A stretch of DNA of 59,607 bases from Fulvimarina manganoxydans (GTDB lineage Bacteria; Pseudomonadota; Alphaproteobacteria; Rhizobiales; Rhizobiaceae), in NCBI RefSeq assembly GCF_900176465.1, contig NZ_FWXR01000026.1:1-59607 (forward strand), given 5' to 3'. Positions 26,525-36,913 of the stretch are shown here, one piece after another. Position numbers and translations under genes: made by a program. Every line of letters begins with the position of its first letter. Position 1 is the first letter of the stretch. The notes under the pieces are model-generated. The model was not told the DNA's origin, ran no database searches, and worked only from the letters and a program-made list of their open reading frames with translations.

Positions 26525-27552
26525 TGCGGCTGTCGTCTCCGCAATTCTGGTGGCGGGCGCCTGGCGTGCCGTCCACCCTCCTTGCGCCGGTCGCCGATCT
26601 TTACGGCCGCATCGCTACCCGCAATCTGGACAAGGGCCAGCGCGCCGAGACCGGCGTTCCGGTTCTGTGTGTCGGCAATCCGACGGTGGGCGGGGCCGGC
26701 AAGACGCCCTGCGCGATAGCCCTTGGGCAAGCGGCGATCGGGCTCGGGCGCAAGCCCGGTTTCGTCTCGCGCGGCTATGGCCGAAAGGGGCGGGGCACAC
26801 TTCTCGTCGATCCCGAGCGTCAGACGAGCCGCGAGACGGGGGATGAGCCCTTGCTTCTCGCCCGGATCGCGCCGACGGCGGTCGGCGCCGATCGTGCGGC
26901 CGCCGCGCGCCTTCTGATCGAAGAGGCCGGCTGTGACATCATCATCATGGATGACGGGTTTCAGAGTGCGCGGCTGAAGACCGATCTTTCGCTTCTTCTC
27001 GTCGACGGCCAGCGCGGCCTCGGCAATTGGCGGGTCTTTCCCGCCGGGCCTTTGCGCGCGCCGATCGAGGACCAGACGCGCCATGCCGATGGTTTCGTGG
27101 TGGTGGGCAAGGGCCCGGCGGGTGCCGACATCGCCTCGCTTGCCGGGCGCTCCAACAGGCCGGTCCATTATGGCGCGATCACGCCGACGAAGGCCGAACG
27201 CTTCGCCGGGATGCGGGTTCTGGCCTTTGCCGGGATCGGCGATCCGGCGAAATTCCTGGCGAGCCTTTCAGCCGTCGGCGCGCGCGTCGAGGACAGTCGG
27301 GTCTTTCCCGATCATCACCCCTATACGGCCGAGGATGTGGCGGCACTTTCGGCCGCCGCTTGGCGTCAGGGTCTGCAATTGGTCACGACCCGGAAGGACG
27401 CCGTCCGGCTTGCCGGCGGAGCGGACGCCTTGCGGCTGTTTGCGACCGAATGCGACGTGCTCGATGTCACCTTCCGCTTCGATGTGGAGGGCACGGCCGA
27501 GCGTCTGATCCGCGAAACGCTCGCCAATTTCCGCCGCCGCCGCTTCGGATAA
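26524..27552 (+). CDS. lpxK: Tetraacyldisaccharide 4'-kinase LpxK
   Basis: A 342-residue kinase that phosphorylates the 4' position of the lipid A disaccharide. The P-loop variant GNPTVGGAGKTP (about 49-60), the Walker B-like CDIIIMDDGFQSARLKTD and FPAGPLRAP are diagnostic. The VFPDHHPYTAEDV stretch near the C-terminus is also typical. Its ATG shares the last base of the waaA stop, showing tight coupling. It is the last gene of the lipid A operon and convergent with DUF2093. Confidence 0.96.
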   Translation: MRLSSPQFWWRAPGVPSTLLAPVADLYGRIATRNLDKGQRAETGVPVLCVGNPTVGGAGKTPCAIALGQAAIGLGRKPGFVSRGYGRKGRGTLLVDPERQTSRETGDEPLLLARIAPTAVGADRAAAARLLIEEAGCDIIIMDDGFQSARLKTDLSLLLVDGQRGLGNWRVFPAGPLRAPIEDQTRHADGFVVVGKGPAGADIASLAGRSNRPVHYGAITPTKAERFAGMRVLAFAGIGDPAKFLASLSAVGARVEDSRVFPDHHPYTAEDVAALSAAAWRQGLQLVTTRKDAVRLAGGADALRLFATECDVLDVTFRFDVEGTAERLIRETLANFRRRRFG

Positions 27553-27578
27553 CGCGCTGCATTCGGCCGGCTTTTGGC

Positions 27579-27794
27579 TCAACGCCCGGCGGCGCGCACC
27601 TGCTTTTCGCGCTCGAAGACCGCGTCGGCGTCGCGATACGCTTCCTGGCGCTCGACGCTCCAATATTTCAGAAGATCGAGCGGGATCGGATCGCCGGTGA
27701 CGGCGCAGCGCACGAAGGAGCCCGAACGCACCACCTGAAAATCGGGCGTTCCATATTTCAGCTTGGCCTCGCCGGCCGGCTCCATTCGGTTCAT
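27579..27794 (-). CDS. DUF2093 family protein
   Basis: A 71-residue soluble protein with KLKYGTPDFQVVRSGSFVRCAVTG and IPLDLLKYWSVERQEAY, the DUF2093 signature found only in Alphaproteobacteria. Function unknown. It lies between lpxK and mutL, the same neighbourhood as in many Rhizobiales. GGAGAGA precedes the ATG at 27794. It is about 80 bases downstream of mutL on the same strand and may be co-transcribed with it. Confidence 0.88.
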   Translation of the reverse strand: MNRMEPAGEAKLKYGTPDFQVVRSGSFVRCAVTGDPIPLDLLKYWSVERQEAYRDADAVFEREKQVRAAGR

Positions 27795-27874
27795 GACTTG
27801 TCTCTCCGTCCTGTTGATCCGGGACTTAAGAGGCCGATCGGCCAAGGTCAATCGCGGGTGGCACGGCGCTGCTC

Positions 27875-29869
27875 CTACCGCCGTCCGAACAGGCTCTCGA
27901 TATCGGCGAGCTTCAATTCGATGAAGGTCGGGCGGCCGTGATTGCATTGGCCCGAGCCGGGCGTTGCCTCCATCTCGCGCAAGAGGGCATTCATCTCTTC
28001 GGGCCGCAGCTGCCGGCCCGAGCGCACCGAGCCATGGCAGGCAATCGTCGCGGCCACGTGATCGATCCGGCTTTTGACGCTGTCGCCGGTGCCGAATTCG
28101 GCGAGCTCGTCGGCCAAGTCCTTCACCAGCCGCTTGACGTCGCATTGGCCGAGGATCGCCGGTGTCTCACGCACGGCGACGGCGCCCGCGCCGAAGCGTT
28201 CGAGGCTAAGGCCGAGGCTGCGGAACGTGTCCGCCTCTTCGGCCAGACGGTCGCAATCGTCTTCGGGGAGTTCGACGATTTCGGGCAGAAGCAGGAGCTG
28301 CGAGGCGAGCGCCTTGCCATAGAGCGCGGTCTTCAGCCGCTCATAGACGAGACGCTCATGGGCGGCGTGCTGATCGACGAGGACGAGACCGTCTTCCGTC
28401 TCGGCAACGATGAAATTGCCGAAGAGCTGGGCCTTGGCGGCGCCCAGGGGAAAGTGTGTCGCGGGCTCCTCTGGCGTCCTCTCGCCGGCATGCGCCGCGA
28501 CGGCAGGCTCTTCGCTCCGATAAGCGGTCTGGCTGCTTTCGCCAAAGCCGTGGTCTTGGCCGGTGAGCTTGCCGCTGGAGTCTCCCGGCTTATAGGCCGC
28601 AGCCGTCTCCCCGGCGCCTTGCGGCTGCGTCTCGAGCGGCCGATAGGCGGCGCTCGCGGCCTCGAAGGGCGTGCGCGGACGCTCAGGGGGGCGATAGGCG
28701 CCGAAATCGAGGCGCGGCCTGGAGGACACGTCGCGCCCCAAGGCGGCGCCGGGTGCGAGATCGGCGAAGCGCGGCGTCGCGGCGGGCGCCGGGGCTTTGG
28801 ACGATGCGTCCCCGCCTTGTCGGGGGACCCCACCCGAAAAGCGACCGAGCAGCCCGTCGGCATTGGCGGTCGAGCCGCGCACGCCCTCGCGCGCGAAAGC
28901 CTCGCGCAGCGCCCCGACGATGAGACCGCGCACCAAGCCTGGATCGCGAAAGCGCACATCGGCCTTGGCGGGGTGGACATTGACGTCGACGAGCGCCGGA
29001 TCGAGTTCGATGAAGAGGACGGCGACCCCGTAGCGGCCCTTGGCGACCATGTCGGCATAGGCGCCTGCCAGCGCCGAGACGAGGGTTCGGTCGCGCACCG
29101 GACGGCCGTTCACATAGAAATATTGGGCGAGCGAATTGCCGCGATTGAAGGTCGGCAGGCCGGCAAAGCCCGACAGGAAGACGCCGTCGCGCTCCGCGTC
29201 GATCTCAACCGCGTTCTCGGCGAAATCCTCGCCGACCACCGCGCCGATGCGCGTCAGGGCCGCTTCGGGCGCGACCGCCTCGAAGAGCGTGCGCGAGCGG
29301 TCGGGGCCGGACAGCTCGAAACGCACGCCCGGAAAGGCGATGGCGAGCCGCTTCACCGTCTCGGTGATCGCCTGGGCTTCGGCCCGGTCGCTTTTTAAAA
29401 ATTTCAGCCGCGCGGGCACCGATTGGAAGAGGCCGCGCACCTCGACGACCGTCCCCTTGGTCAGCGCGGCCGGTTTCGGCCCCTCGCAATGGCCGGCCTC
29501 GACGACGACTTCGAAGGCATCGTCGGCGCCTTTGGCGCGTGACGCGACCGAAAGTCTGGCCACGGAGCCGATCGAGGGCAAGGCCTCGCCGCGAAAGCCC
29601 AAGGTCGCGATCTTGTCGAGCCCGCCGGAGAGCTTGGAGGTGCAATGGCGGCGCACGGCGAGCCGCAGTTCCTCGCGTGGAATGCCGTTGCCGTCATCGG
29701 TGACGCGCAAAAGCGTCTTGCCGCCGCCGGCGGTGGCGATCTGGATGCGCCGGGCGCCGGCATCGAGGGCGTTCTCGACCAATTCCTTGACGACGCTCGC
29801 CGGCCGCTCGACCACCTCGCCGGCGGCGATCTGATCGATCAGAAAAGGGTCGAGTTCGACAATGGGCAA
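27875..29869 (-). CDS. mutL: DNA mismatch repair protein MutL
   Basis: A 664-residue GHKL ATPase that couples MutS mismatch recognition to strand incision. The N-terminal ATPase motifs [18 protein letters not shown] and [10 protein letters not shown] are intact. A variable, probably disordered linker covers about 330-470. The C-terminal domain keeps the endonuclease motif [12 protein letters not shown] and the zinc-site motifs ACHGS and CNHGRP, so it is expected to nick DNA, as in bacteria without MutH. It starts at ATG 29869, giving [19 protein letters not shown]. Confidence 0.97.
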   Translation of the reverse strand: MPIVELDPFLIDQIAAGEVVERPASVVKELVENALDAGARRIQIATAGGGKTLLRVTDDGNGIPREELRLAVRRHCTSKLSGGLDKIATLGFRGEALPSIGSVARLSVASRAKGADDAFEVVVEAGHCEGPKPAALTKGTVVEVRGLFQSVPARLKFLKSDRAEAQAITETVKRLAIAFPGVRFELSGPDRSRTLFEAVAPEAALTRIGAVVGEDFAENAVEIDAERDGVFLSGFAGLPTFNRGNSLAQYFYVNGRPVRDRTLVSALAGAYADMVAKGRYGVAVLFIELDPALVDVNVHPAKADVRFRDPGLVRGLIVGALREAFAREGVRGSTANADGLLGRFSGGVPRQGGDASSKAPAPAATPRFADLAPGAALGRDVSSRPRLDFGAYRPPERPRTPFEAASAAYRPLETQPQGAGETAAAYKPGDSSGKLTGQDHGFGESSQTAYRSEEPAVAAHAGERTPEEPATHFPLGAAKAQLFGNFIVAETEDGLVLVDQHAAHERLVYERLKTALYGKALASQLLLLPEIVELPEDDCDRLAEEADTFRSLGLSLERFGAGAVAVRETPAILGQCDVKRLVKDLADELAEFGTGDSVKSRIDHVAATIACHGSVRSGRQLRPEEMNALLREMEATPGSGQCNHGRPTFIELKLADIESLFGRR

Positions 29870-30316
29870 GCCGGGCTCCCGGGTTTGCGGTCTTTACGGG
29901 CCGCCGAGGGAGATGGGGTCTCTCGGGCGGATTTGCGATCATGATAGCGCTTCTAAGCCGGACATCGCCGGAGGCGAAGGGTGGAGGGGTGCTCGAGCCG
30001 ATAATATGCGGCATCATCCACAGCCCTTCGGGAGCCAAGAAATGCTCATAGTTCGGCTGAACCGGACATCGCGGAACCGCCTCGATCTGACCTGACGCGC
30101 CATTTTAGCCCAAGGCCGGCCCAGTGTCCCCTTTCTCGTTGCATCATGGGCTCCAAGACGATCGCGCTTGGTTCTGATGATATAATCCTATCAGAAGAGA
30201 CGATCAGGCCATTTATGATATGAAGTCGTTCGTTGTCAGTTTGATCTGAACAGATGTTATTTTTGATATAGATAAATAATAATGCTGAATTAACCCTGTG
30301 GGTGGGGAGCGGGGCG
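29870..30316. promoter_or_regulatory. AT-rich divergent region between mutL and the BLUF gene
   Basis: About 450 bases without a gene. The part from 30170 to 30300 is strongly AT-rich for this genome and holds palindromes: TTCTGAT (30172-30178) / ATCAGAA (30190-30196) and ATCTG-aa-CAGAT (30244-30255). They could be regulator sites for the photoreceptor gene. The rest shows nothing recognisable. Confidence 0.4.
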
Positions 30317-30748
30317 ATGCGGCATATTTGCTATACAAGTTACGGCAAGACGATCGACTTGAACGTGTTCTATTCCATCGTGGATCACGCCAATCGGAAA
30401 AACGCGGCGCTCGGCATCGGCGGCGAGATCAGTTTCCACGATCAGAGCCTGACGCAAATCCTCGAAGGGCCGGAGGAGGCGCTGGCCACCCTCATGGACG
30501 CGATCTGGCGCGACGAGCGTCATGACGGCATTGTCGTCATCTCGGACTTTTCGATCGAAACGACGCATTTTCGAAATTTCGGCATGGCCCTCGTCCATCC
30601 TCTGGATCTCGCCCGCCATTCGATCGCCATATCCGCCGCACACCGTCAGCCCCGCCGGGACGCCGAAGAGGCGCGCTATGTGCGCGCCCTCATGCGCTCC
30701 ATGCCGCGACAGGGTCCGCACGGCTTCAGGCATAAGACAGGCGCTTGA
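30317..30748 (+). CDS. BLUF-domain blue-light sensor
   Basis: A 143-residue, single-domain BLUF (FAD-binding blue-light) photoreceptor. It keeps the flavin-coupled Tyr6 (CYTSY), Asn29 (RKNAALGIGG) and Gln47 (LTQILEG), spaced within one residue of AppA. The late Met is present (Met90), but the usual Trp two residues before it is Phe88. There is no output domain, only a basic C-terminal helix, so it should act by protein-protein contact. The start at ATG 30317 leaves the conserved MRHICYTS at the N-terminus. It is monocistronic, with an AT-rich upstream region. Confidence 0.88.
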   Translation: MRHICYTSYGKTIDLNVFYSIVDHANRKNAALGIGGEISFHDQSLTQILEGPEEALATLMDAIWRDERHDGIVVISDFSIETTHFRNFGMALVHPLDLARHSIAISAAHRQPRRDAEEARYVRALMRSMPRQGPHGFRHKTGA

Positions 30749-30939
30749 GCGCCCGGGAAACGGCGCCTTCCATGCTTGTTCCGCCATCCGCGATGTTCTA
30801 GAGCCTCGCTCGAAGAGGAACTTCCCTCGCCTGAAGGGTTTGCCCGGCCATTTCACGCTTCTTCGTCTCCAACTTTCGGGAGAGGCGGCCGCGCGGCGCT
30901 CTCTTCACGCGAACAGAAGACGAGACGAGGTTTGGGTCG

Positions 30940-32496
30940 ATGGCGAAAGAGAAGAAACAAAAGCGGGTCGCCGCCCGTCTGCCGCGCGGCTTCGTCGATC
31001 GCGAGGCGCCCGATCTGAGAGCCCAGGAGGCGATGCTCGCCACCATAAGGCGGGTCTATGAGACCTATGGGTTCACGCCGGTCGAGACGCCCGCCTTCGA
31101 ATTCACCGATGCGCTGGGAAAATTCCTGCCCGATTCCGACCGGCCGAACGAGGGCGTCTTCTCGCTCCAGGACGATGACGAGCAGTGGCTGTCCCTCCGC
31201 TATGATCTGACCGCGCCGCTCGCCCGCCATGTGGCGGAGAATTACGAGAGCCTGCCCAAACCCTATCGCTCCTATCGGGCGGGCTATGTCTTCCGCAACG
31301 AGAAGCCGGGGCCGGGCCGCTTCCGTCAATTCATGCAGTTCGACGCCGACATCGTCGGCGCGCCGAATGTCTCGGCGGATGCCGAAATGGCGATGATGAT
31401 GGCCGACACGATGGAGGCCTTGGGCATTCCGCGCGGCCAATATGTCATCCGGGTCAACAACCGGAAGGCATTTGACGGCCTGCGTCAGGTGTTGGGCCTA
31501 GATAGCCGAGAAGACGACGAGCGCTGGCTCATTGTGCTGCGAGCTATTGATAAGCTCGACAAATTCGGCCTTGAGGGCGTGAAGGAACTCCTCGGCAAGG
31601 GCCGTTTGGATGAGAGTGGAGATTTCACAAGGGGAGCAAATCTCCTTCCTCAACAAATCGAATTCATTCAAATGTTCTATTCAATAGAGTCGATTGATTG
31701 TGATGATCAATCAACTCCCTACAATAGGTTGTTCATTTCGGCATTACATAAAATTTTTGGCGGTAAGAGTGAGTTGCTCGATCAGGCCTTTCAAGAGCTA
31801 TTACATATCGCTCAACTGTCACATGCTGCTGGATACGATTCAGATCGTATTCGCATCGATACTTCCGTCGTCCGCGGCCTCGAATACTACACCGGCCCCG
31901 TGTTCGAAGCCGAACTCCTCTTCGATGTCGTCAATGAAAAGGGCCAGAAGGTCCAATTTGGCTCGGTCGGCGGCGGCGGGCGTTATGATGGGCTGGTCTC
32001 GCGCTTCATGAGCCAGCCGGTGCCGGCGACGGGCTTTTCCATCGGCGTTTCGCGTCTCATGACGGCCCTGAAGAATCTCGGCCGGCTGGAGACGGCGGAG
32101 CGAACCGGTCCGGTGGTCGTCACCGTCATGGATAAGGATCGCATGGCCGATTATCAGGCCATGGCGACGAAGCTGCGCCAGGCGCTGAACGCCGACCCGT
32201 CCAAGCCGCCGGTCCCCGTCGAGGTCTTCCAGGGCAATCCCAAACAGTTCGGCAAGCAGCTGCAATATGCCGATCGCATCGGCTCGCCCGTCGTCGTCAT
32301 TCAGGGCGGCGACGAGAAGGAGGCCGGCAAGGTGCAGGTAAAGGATTTGGCGCTCGGCAAGGAGTTGTCCGCCCAGATCACCGACAATGCCGAATGGCGC
32401 GAGGCCCGCGCCGGCCAGGAGATGGTCGACGAGGACCAGCTCGTCGAGGCCGTTCAGGCGATCCTGTCGCGCATGGCCGGCTCGTCGTCCCGATGA
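30940..32496 (+). CDS. hisS: Histidyl-tRNA synthetase
   Basis: A 518-residue class II synthetase charging tRNA-His. The motif 2 region [26 protein letters not shown] and the histidine-specific [14 protein letters not shown] are clear, followed by the anticodon-binding domain (about 400-500). Residues about 190-308 form the insertion domain, and this part is coded by sharply AT-rich DNA (about 40% G+C by my count over 31621-31860) with different codon choice. The reading frame is intact. It is first in hisS-hisZ-hisG, and its stop overlaps the hisZ start by 4 bases. Confidence 0.97.
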   Translation: MAKEKKQKRVAARLPRGFVDREAPDLRAQEAMLATIRRVYETYGFTPVETPAFEFTDALGKFLPDSDRPNEGVFSLQDDDEQWLSLRYDLTAPLARHVAENYESLPKPYRSYRAGYVFRNEKPGPGRFRQFMQFDADIVGAPNVSADAEMAMMMADTMEALGIPRGQYVIRVNNRKAFDGLRQVLGLDSREDDERWLIVLRAIDKLDKFGLEGVKELLGKGRLDESGDFTRGANLLPQQIEFIQMFYSIESIDCDDQSTPYNRLFISALHKIFGGKSELLDQAFQELLHIAQLSHAAGYDSDRIRIDTSVVRGLEYYTGPVFEAELLFDVVNEKGQKVQFGSVGGGGRYDGLVSRFMSQPVPATGFSIGVSRLMTALKNLGRLETAERTGPVVVTVMDKDRMADYQAMATKLRQALNADPSKPPVPVEVFQGNPKQFGKQLQYADRIGSPVVVIQGGDEKEAGKVQVKDLALGKELSAQITDNAEWREARAGQEMVDEDQLVEAVQAILSRMAGSSSR

Positions 32497-33653
32497 GCGC
32501 TGCCACGGATGCCGACCAGGCGCTCGCCGATCTCTTCGCCTTGCGCGGCGCGGTGCCGATGGAGACGCCGATCCTGCAGCCGGCCGAGCCCTATCTCGAC
32601 ACGGCGGGCGAAGCGCTGCGCCGGCGCATCTTCCTGACGACCGGAGAGGGCGGGGAAAATCTCTGCCTTCGGCCCGATTTCACCATCCCGGTCTGCCTCG
32701 ACCATATCGTCAGCGGGGCGGATCTGCCACGCCGCTATTCCTATCGCGGCCTGGTCTTTCGCCGCCCGCGCGACATTGACGGGCCGAACGAGATCGAACA
32801 AGCGGGCATCGAGGATCTGGGCGAGACCAATCTCGCCATGGCCGATGCGCGGGCGCTGGCCGATGCGCTGGCGAGCCTGGAGACGGCCGGCCTGCCTTTG
32901 GAAAGGCTGAGTGTCGTTCTCGGGGATCAGGGGCTTTTCGAGGCCTTCCTGCGCGCCCTCGGCTTGCCCGATGGCTGGCAGCGCCGGCTCATCCGCACAT
33001 TCGGCGAGGACCGGCTGCTCGATGAGGCACTCACCGCTCTTTCCGGCGGGCGGGGGGCGGCAATCGACACCGTGCCCGCGCCGCTCGTGGAGCTCGCCCG
33101 CGCCCGTGAGGAAGGGGCGCTGACAAGAGCCATTCGTGATCTGATGGAGGAGGGCGGCCTGCCGCCCCATTCGGGCCGGGCGCCGCTGGAAGTCGCTCAG
33201 CGTCTCATCGAGAAGGTGGCGATCGCCGAAGCCAGGCTGCCGGACAGCTCTCTCTCGCTTCTGAAGCGCTTCCTGTCGATCGATTGCGCCCTGTCGGATG
33301 CGCCCGAAATCGTGCGGGCGCTCGCCGCCGAGGCGGGGCTCGAACTCGGCCGCGCCCTGACCTTCTTCGAGGCGCGCAATCTCGCTTTGCGGGCCGCCGA
33401 CGTCCCGCTCGACGCGCTACGCTATCGGGCCGCCTTCGGCCGCCCGCTCGACTATTATACGGGCCTCGTCTTCGAGGCGCTTTTGAAGGATGGCGGCGAG
33501 CCGCTGGTCGGCGGCGGGCGCTATGATCGCCTGTTGCGCCTTCTCGGCGCCGCCCAGCCGATCCCGGCGGTGGGCTTCACGCTTTGGCTCGGCCGTATGC
33601 GCGAGGCGACGAGCGCCCGGACCGAAAGCTCCGATGCCGGAGAGGCCGCATGA
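32493..33653 (+). CDS. hisZ: ATP phosphoribosyltransferase regulatory subunit HisZ
   Basis: A 386-residue HisRS-like protein without tRNA synthetase activity. It binds short HisG to form the histidine-inhibited first enzyme of histidine biosynthesis. The class II core is visible ([54 protein letters not shown]), but the anticodon-binding domain is absent, as expected. The ATG at 32493 overlaps the hisS stop, and the stop overlaps hisG, both by 4 bases. Confidence 0.95.
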   Translation: MSAATDADQALADLFALRGAVPMETPILQPAEPYLDTAGEALRRRIFLTTGEGGENLCLRPDFTIPVCLDHIVSGADLPRRYSYRGLVFRRPRDIDGPNEIEQAGIEDLGETNLAMADARALADALASLETAGLPLERLSVVLGDQGLFEAFLRALGLPDGWQRRLIRTFGEDRLLDEALTALSGGRGAAIDTVPAPLVELARAREEGALTRAIRDLMEEGGLPPHSGRAPLEVAQRLIEKVAIAEARLPDSSLSLLKRFLSIDCALSDAPEIVRALAAEAGLELGRALTFFEARNLALRAADVPLDALRYRAAFGRPLDYYTGLVFEALLKDGGEPLVGGGRYDRLLRLLGAAQPIPAVGFTLWLGRMREATSARTESSDAGEAA

Positions 33654-34354
33654 CCATCACCCTCGCCATTCCGTCCAAAGGCCGGCTGAAGGACAAAAGC
33701 GTTGAGGCGCTCGCGGCCGTCGGCATCGAAATCACCTCGGCGGAGAATTCCCGCTCCTATCGCACCACCGTCTCGGGCTTTGACGGGCTCGACGTCCTGC
33801 TTCTGTCGGCCTCGGAGATCGCGCGCCAATTGCGCGAGGGGGCGATCGATTTCGGCGTGACCGGCGAAGATCTGGTGCGCGAGACGATTGCCGAACCGGA
33901 GGCGGTCGTCGATTTCGTCGCCAGGCTCGGCTTCGGCCATGCCGATGTGGTGGTCGCGGTGCCCGAATCCTGGGTCGATGTGGAGACGATGGAAGATCTC
34001 GGCGATGTCGCCGGCGCCTTCCGCCCCCGCCACGGCCGACGCCTTCGCATCGCGACCAAATATTGGCGCCTGACCCAGAGCTTCTTCACACGGCGCCACG
34101 GCATTCAGAGCTATCGGATCGTGGAAAGCCTCGGCGCGACCGAAGGGGCGCCTGCGGCGGGTTCGGCCGATGTCATCGTCGATATCACCTCGACCGGGTC
34201 GACGCTGACCGCCAATCAGCTGAAGATCCTCTCGGACGGGCTGATCCTGAAGTCCGAGGCCTGTCTCGTCCTCTCCAAGAGCCGCGATCGGGCGGCGGAG
34301 GACGAGGCCCGTGCCAAGAGGCTGGCGGCGCTTTTTTCGGCCGAACACAGCTAG
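33650..34354 (+). CDS. hisG: ATP phosphoribosyltransferase HisG, short form
   Basis: A 234-residue catalytic subunit joining ATP and PRPP in the first step of histidine synthesis. [14 protein letters not shown] opens the protein, and the PRPP loop is seen in [18 protein letters not shown]. The C-terminal histidine-binding domain of long HisG is missing, consistent with dependence on the HisZ encoded directly upstream. It is last in the operon. A REP-like word and an inverted-repeat element follow in the intergenic space. Confidence 0.96.
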   Translation: MTITLAIPSKGRLKDKSVEALAAVGIEITSAENSRSYRTTVSGFDGLDVLLLSASEIARQLREGAIDFGVTGEDLVRETIAEPEAVVDFVARLGFGHADVVVAVPESWVDVETMEDLGDVAGAFRPRHGRRLRIATKYWRLTQSFFTRRHGIQSYRIVESLGATEGAPAAGSADVIVDITSTGSTLTANQLKILSDGLILKSEACLVLSKSRDRAAEDEARAKRLAALFSAEHS

Positions 34355-34790
34355 AGCGAAATGCGATCGACCGGAATTCGGCAACAGGGCCGTCTCTTCG
34401 AAATGGCGTCTATCGAGTGCGCTGTCCTTAAAGGTGACGCGTTGTCTTTCATCGCGTCGTCATTCTCGGTCCCCGTACCGAGAATCTAGGGTGGCGCTCT
34501 AAGGTGCTGGAATAAAGGGATAGTTTCATCTTTAGCCGCTTTCGGGTGGCGCCGGGCCTGGATTCTCGGCACGGTGGCCGAGAATGACGAAGCGTTGAAG
34601 GGTTCGGCTTTACGATCAAGTCGCCACCTGCGTTCGAGCGTCGTGTCGTGCAGCGTGAATCTGAAATCGTGAACGAGGAAAGGCAGGGTCAAAAGCCCTG
34701 CCGCGACGAAAAGCGTGCATTAGCGTTCCCTCAAACCTTTCCTGACAATCTCGGCGCGAACCTGAAGGACGGACCCCGAAAGGCCCGCCG
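34355..34790. other. Intergenic region between hisG and the exopolysaccharide cluster
   Basis: About 435 bases without a gene. It starts with the dispersed word GAGCGAAATGCGATC right after hisG, carries a 134-bp inverted-repeat element (34457-34590) and presumably ends with the promoter of the glycosyltransferase gene at 34791. No tRNA or riboswitch is recognisable. Confidence 0.5.
34457..34590. repeat. 134-bp element with 34-bp terminal inverted repeats
   Basis: 34457-34490 and 34557-34590 are inverted copies differing at 4 of 34 positions by my count. Each arm is itself a hairpin: ATTCTCGG / CCGAGAAT. The 66-base centre encodes nothing. This looks like a REP doublet or a small non-autonomous (MITE-like) element. 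Confidence 0.7.
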
Positions 34791-36017
34791 ATGCACATTC
34801 TCGTCGTTTCCTCGCTGCTGCCCGATCCGAATCCCTCGACCGGTTTCGAGATCGCCAACCGAGCGATCCTCGAAGCCTATCGTCGTCAGGGCGTTCGGCT
34901 GACCTTCGTCGGCTACCGGCGGCCGGATGCGGCGATTCCTGCCGATTCGATCTGTCTCGGCGAACTCGCCATCGAGAATGCCGGCGCTTCGACATTGCGG
35001 AAAGCGGCCTGGGTCGGCGCGGCCCTCGGCCGCCATATGCCGGTCTGCGTCGCCAAGGTGGCGCGGCTCTCGGAGGCCGAGATGCGCGCGGCGGTCCTGA
35101 AGGCCGGCCCCTTCGACGCCGTGGTGGTCAGCTCCATTCAAATGCTGGCCGCCTATCCCTTTCTCATGCGCGATCATCCTTGCGCCTATGTCGCCCACAA
35201 TGTGGAGCATCGTTCGGCCAGCGAAAACGCGGCCAATGCCGAGACGATCGTCGACCGGCTGCTCTATCGGCGCGAGGCGGCGCTCCTGAAGAGTCTGGAG
35301 GCGGAGGCCTGCGCAAAAGCCGATGTGGTCCATGTGCTGTCCGAAGCCGACAAGACCGGTCTCGGCCTCGACGACGATCCGCGCGCCATCACCCTGCCTC
35401 TGGTCGTCGGCCGCCATCCCGCGCCCGATGACGGCATGCGTCATCAGGATGTCGGGCTGATCGGAACCTGGAGCTGGGCGCCGAACCGCATCGGCCTCGT
35501 CTGGTTCCTGGAAGAAGTCGCTCCGCTCCTGCCGGGCGGGATCGATGTGGCGATCGCCGGCCGGCTCGACGACAATCTCCCCTCCGTTCCGAAGAATGCG
35601 CGTCTTCTCGGCCGGGTCGAGAGCGCCGAGGATTTCGTGCGTGGCTCCCGCGTTCTCGCGCTTGCGACAAAGGCCGGGACGGGCATTCAGCTGAAAACGC
35701 TCGAAGCCTTCGAGGAAGGGATGCCGGCGGTCGCGACCAGCCGTGCGCTGCGCGGGGTCACGCGCATGCCCGCCAATGTGCGGCTTGCCAATTCCGCCCA
35801 TGATTTCGCGAGCGCCCTCACCGATCTCGTCCAGGCCGAGCGGGCGGGCGAAATCGGCCGGCTCGACGGTCGCGCCTTCGCCAAGGCGCAGGAAGCCGGT
35901 CTCGACAAGGCGATCGCTGCGGGCCTTGCCCTTTTGAACGGGGACAAGGCGCGCGCAGGATCGTCTTCGGCGCAACGCCCGCATCCAAGCCCAGAGCCCT
36001 ATTCGGAGGTCGCCTGA
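34791..36017 (+). CDS. GT4-type glycosyltransferase
   Basis: A 408-residue GT-B fold glycosyltransferase. The N-terminus MHILVVSSLLPDPNPSTGFEIAN is typical. In the second half, the donor-binding region reads GTGIQLKTLEAFEEGMPAVAT, a variant of the family E-x7-E motif. Proposed role: adding a sugar to an exopolysaccharide repeat unit at the cytoplasmic membrane; donor and acceptor are unknown. The last 30 residues are Ser/Pro-rich. The next gene starts on the last base of its stop (TGATG). Confidence 0.9.
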   Translation: MHILVVSSLLPDPNPSTGFEIANRAILEAYRRQGVRLTFVGYRRPDAAIPADSICLGELAIENAGASTLRKAAWVGAALGRHMPVCVAKVARLSEAEMRAAVLKAGPFDAVVVSSIQMLAAYPFLMRDHPCAYVAHNVEHRSASENAANAETIVDRLLYRREAALLKSLEAEACAKADVVHVLSEADKTGLGLDDDPRAITLPLVVGRHPAPDDGMRHQDVGLIGTWSWAPNRIGLVWFLEEVAPLLPGGIDVAIAGRLDDNLPSVPKNARLLGRVESAEDFVRGSRVLALATKAGTGIQLKTLEAFEEGMPAVATSRALRGVTRMPANVRLANSAHDFASALTDLVQAERAGEIGRLDGRAFAKAQEAGLDKAIAAGLALLNGDKARAGSSSAQRPHPSPEPYSEVA

Positions 36018-36901
36018 TGTCAGTGGACACACCCGACACCGGCGCCCGCCGGAGGCAAGCCGGCCAGACGGCGTCGATCGCCCTGCCGCAGGGCCGCGCA
36101 ACCCTTGATGACGCCGTGTCGCCCTTGACCCAAAAGCGGCGCATCGCCGGGGTCGAGGTAATCGACGCCAAAGGCGGCGATGTGGTGCAACGCCTGCGTT
36201 CGGCGCTTGCCGGCACGAAGTTGACGCGCGTCGCCTTTCTCAACGCCCATTGCGCCAATATCGCTCGCCGCGATCAGGCCTATCGCGAGGCGATGTCCCA
36301 ATGCCTCGTCCTGCCCGATGGCGTCGGCGTCGATATCGGGGCGAAGATCCTCTATGGCGCGCCCTTTTCCGAAAACCTCAACGGGACGGATTTTCTGCCA
36401 CGCTTCCTGATGGCGCTGAGGACCGGCCGACGCGTCGCTCTGGTCGGCGGCCGGCCCGGCATCGCCGATCGCGCGGTGCTCTCCCTCGCCGCCATCGCGC
36501 CCCAGCATCATTATGAAGCCGTTTCCGACGGGTTCTTCAGCGAGGCCGGGCTGCCCGACGTCCTGTCGCGGCTGGAAGAGGGTCGCTTCGACATCGTTCT
36601 CGTCGCCATGGGCGTGCCGCTTCAGGAGCGCTTCATCGTCGAAGCGCTCGATCATCGCCATGGGCAGGTGGCCTTTGCCGTCGGCGCCCTGTTCGACTTT
36701 CTTGCCGGCGAGGTGGTGCGCGCGCCGCGCGCCGTCCGCCGCCTGCGTCTCGAATGGGTCTGGCGCCTCGGCCTCGAGCCCGGCCGCCTTTGGCGCCGCT
36801 ATATTCTCGGCAATCCGCTCTTCATCGCCGGCATGCTGAAGGACCGCCTCATGTGCATCTTTCAAGCCGGCCCGGCCGCGCCGCGCAACGAGCGCGGCTA
36901 A
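36017..36901 (+). CDS. WecG/TagA/CpsF family glycosyltransferase (GT26)
   Basis: A 294-residue protein of the GT26 family, which transfers sugars such as ManNAc/ManNAcA or glucuronic acid to polyprenyl-linked intermediates. Family motifs are LPDGVGVDIGAKILYG, NGTDFLPRFL, VALVGGRPGIADRA and VAMGVPLQERFI. The first 45 residues are a variable extension. The C-terminal RRLRLEWVWRLGLEPGRLWRRY is also conserved and probably mediates membrane contact. It overlaps the preceding gene by one base. Confidence 0.93.
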   Translation: MSVDTPDTGARRRQAGQTASIALPQGRATLDDAVSPLTQKRRIAGVEVIDAKGGDVVQRLRSALAGTKLTRVAFLNAHCANIARRDQAYREAMSQCLVLPDGVGVDIGAKILYGAPFSENLNGTDFLPRFLMALRTGRRVALVGGRPGIADRAVLSLAAIAPQHHYEAVSDGFFSEAGLPDVLSRLEEGRFDIVLVAMGVPLQERFIVEALDHRHGQVAFAVGALFDFLAGEVVRAPRAVRRLRLEWVWRLGLEPGRLWRRYILGNPLFIAGMLKDRLMCIFQAGPAAPRNERG

Positions 36902-36913
36902 GGCTTGGGTCCC

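Noticed and set aside
27938-29398. A 486-codon open frame antisense to mutL
   Set aside because: It mirrors the codon periodicity of the intact mutL gene; its translation is Gly/Arg/Asp/Glu-rich with no motif.
31500-31865. A frameshift or foreign insertion in hisS
   Set aside because: The frame is intact and the encoded residues fit the HisRS insertion domain; only base composition is unusual.
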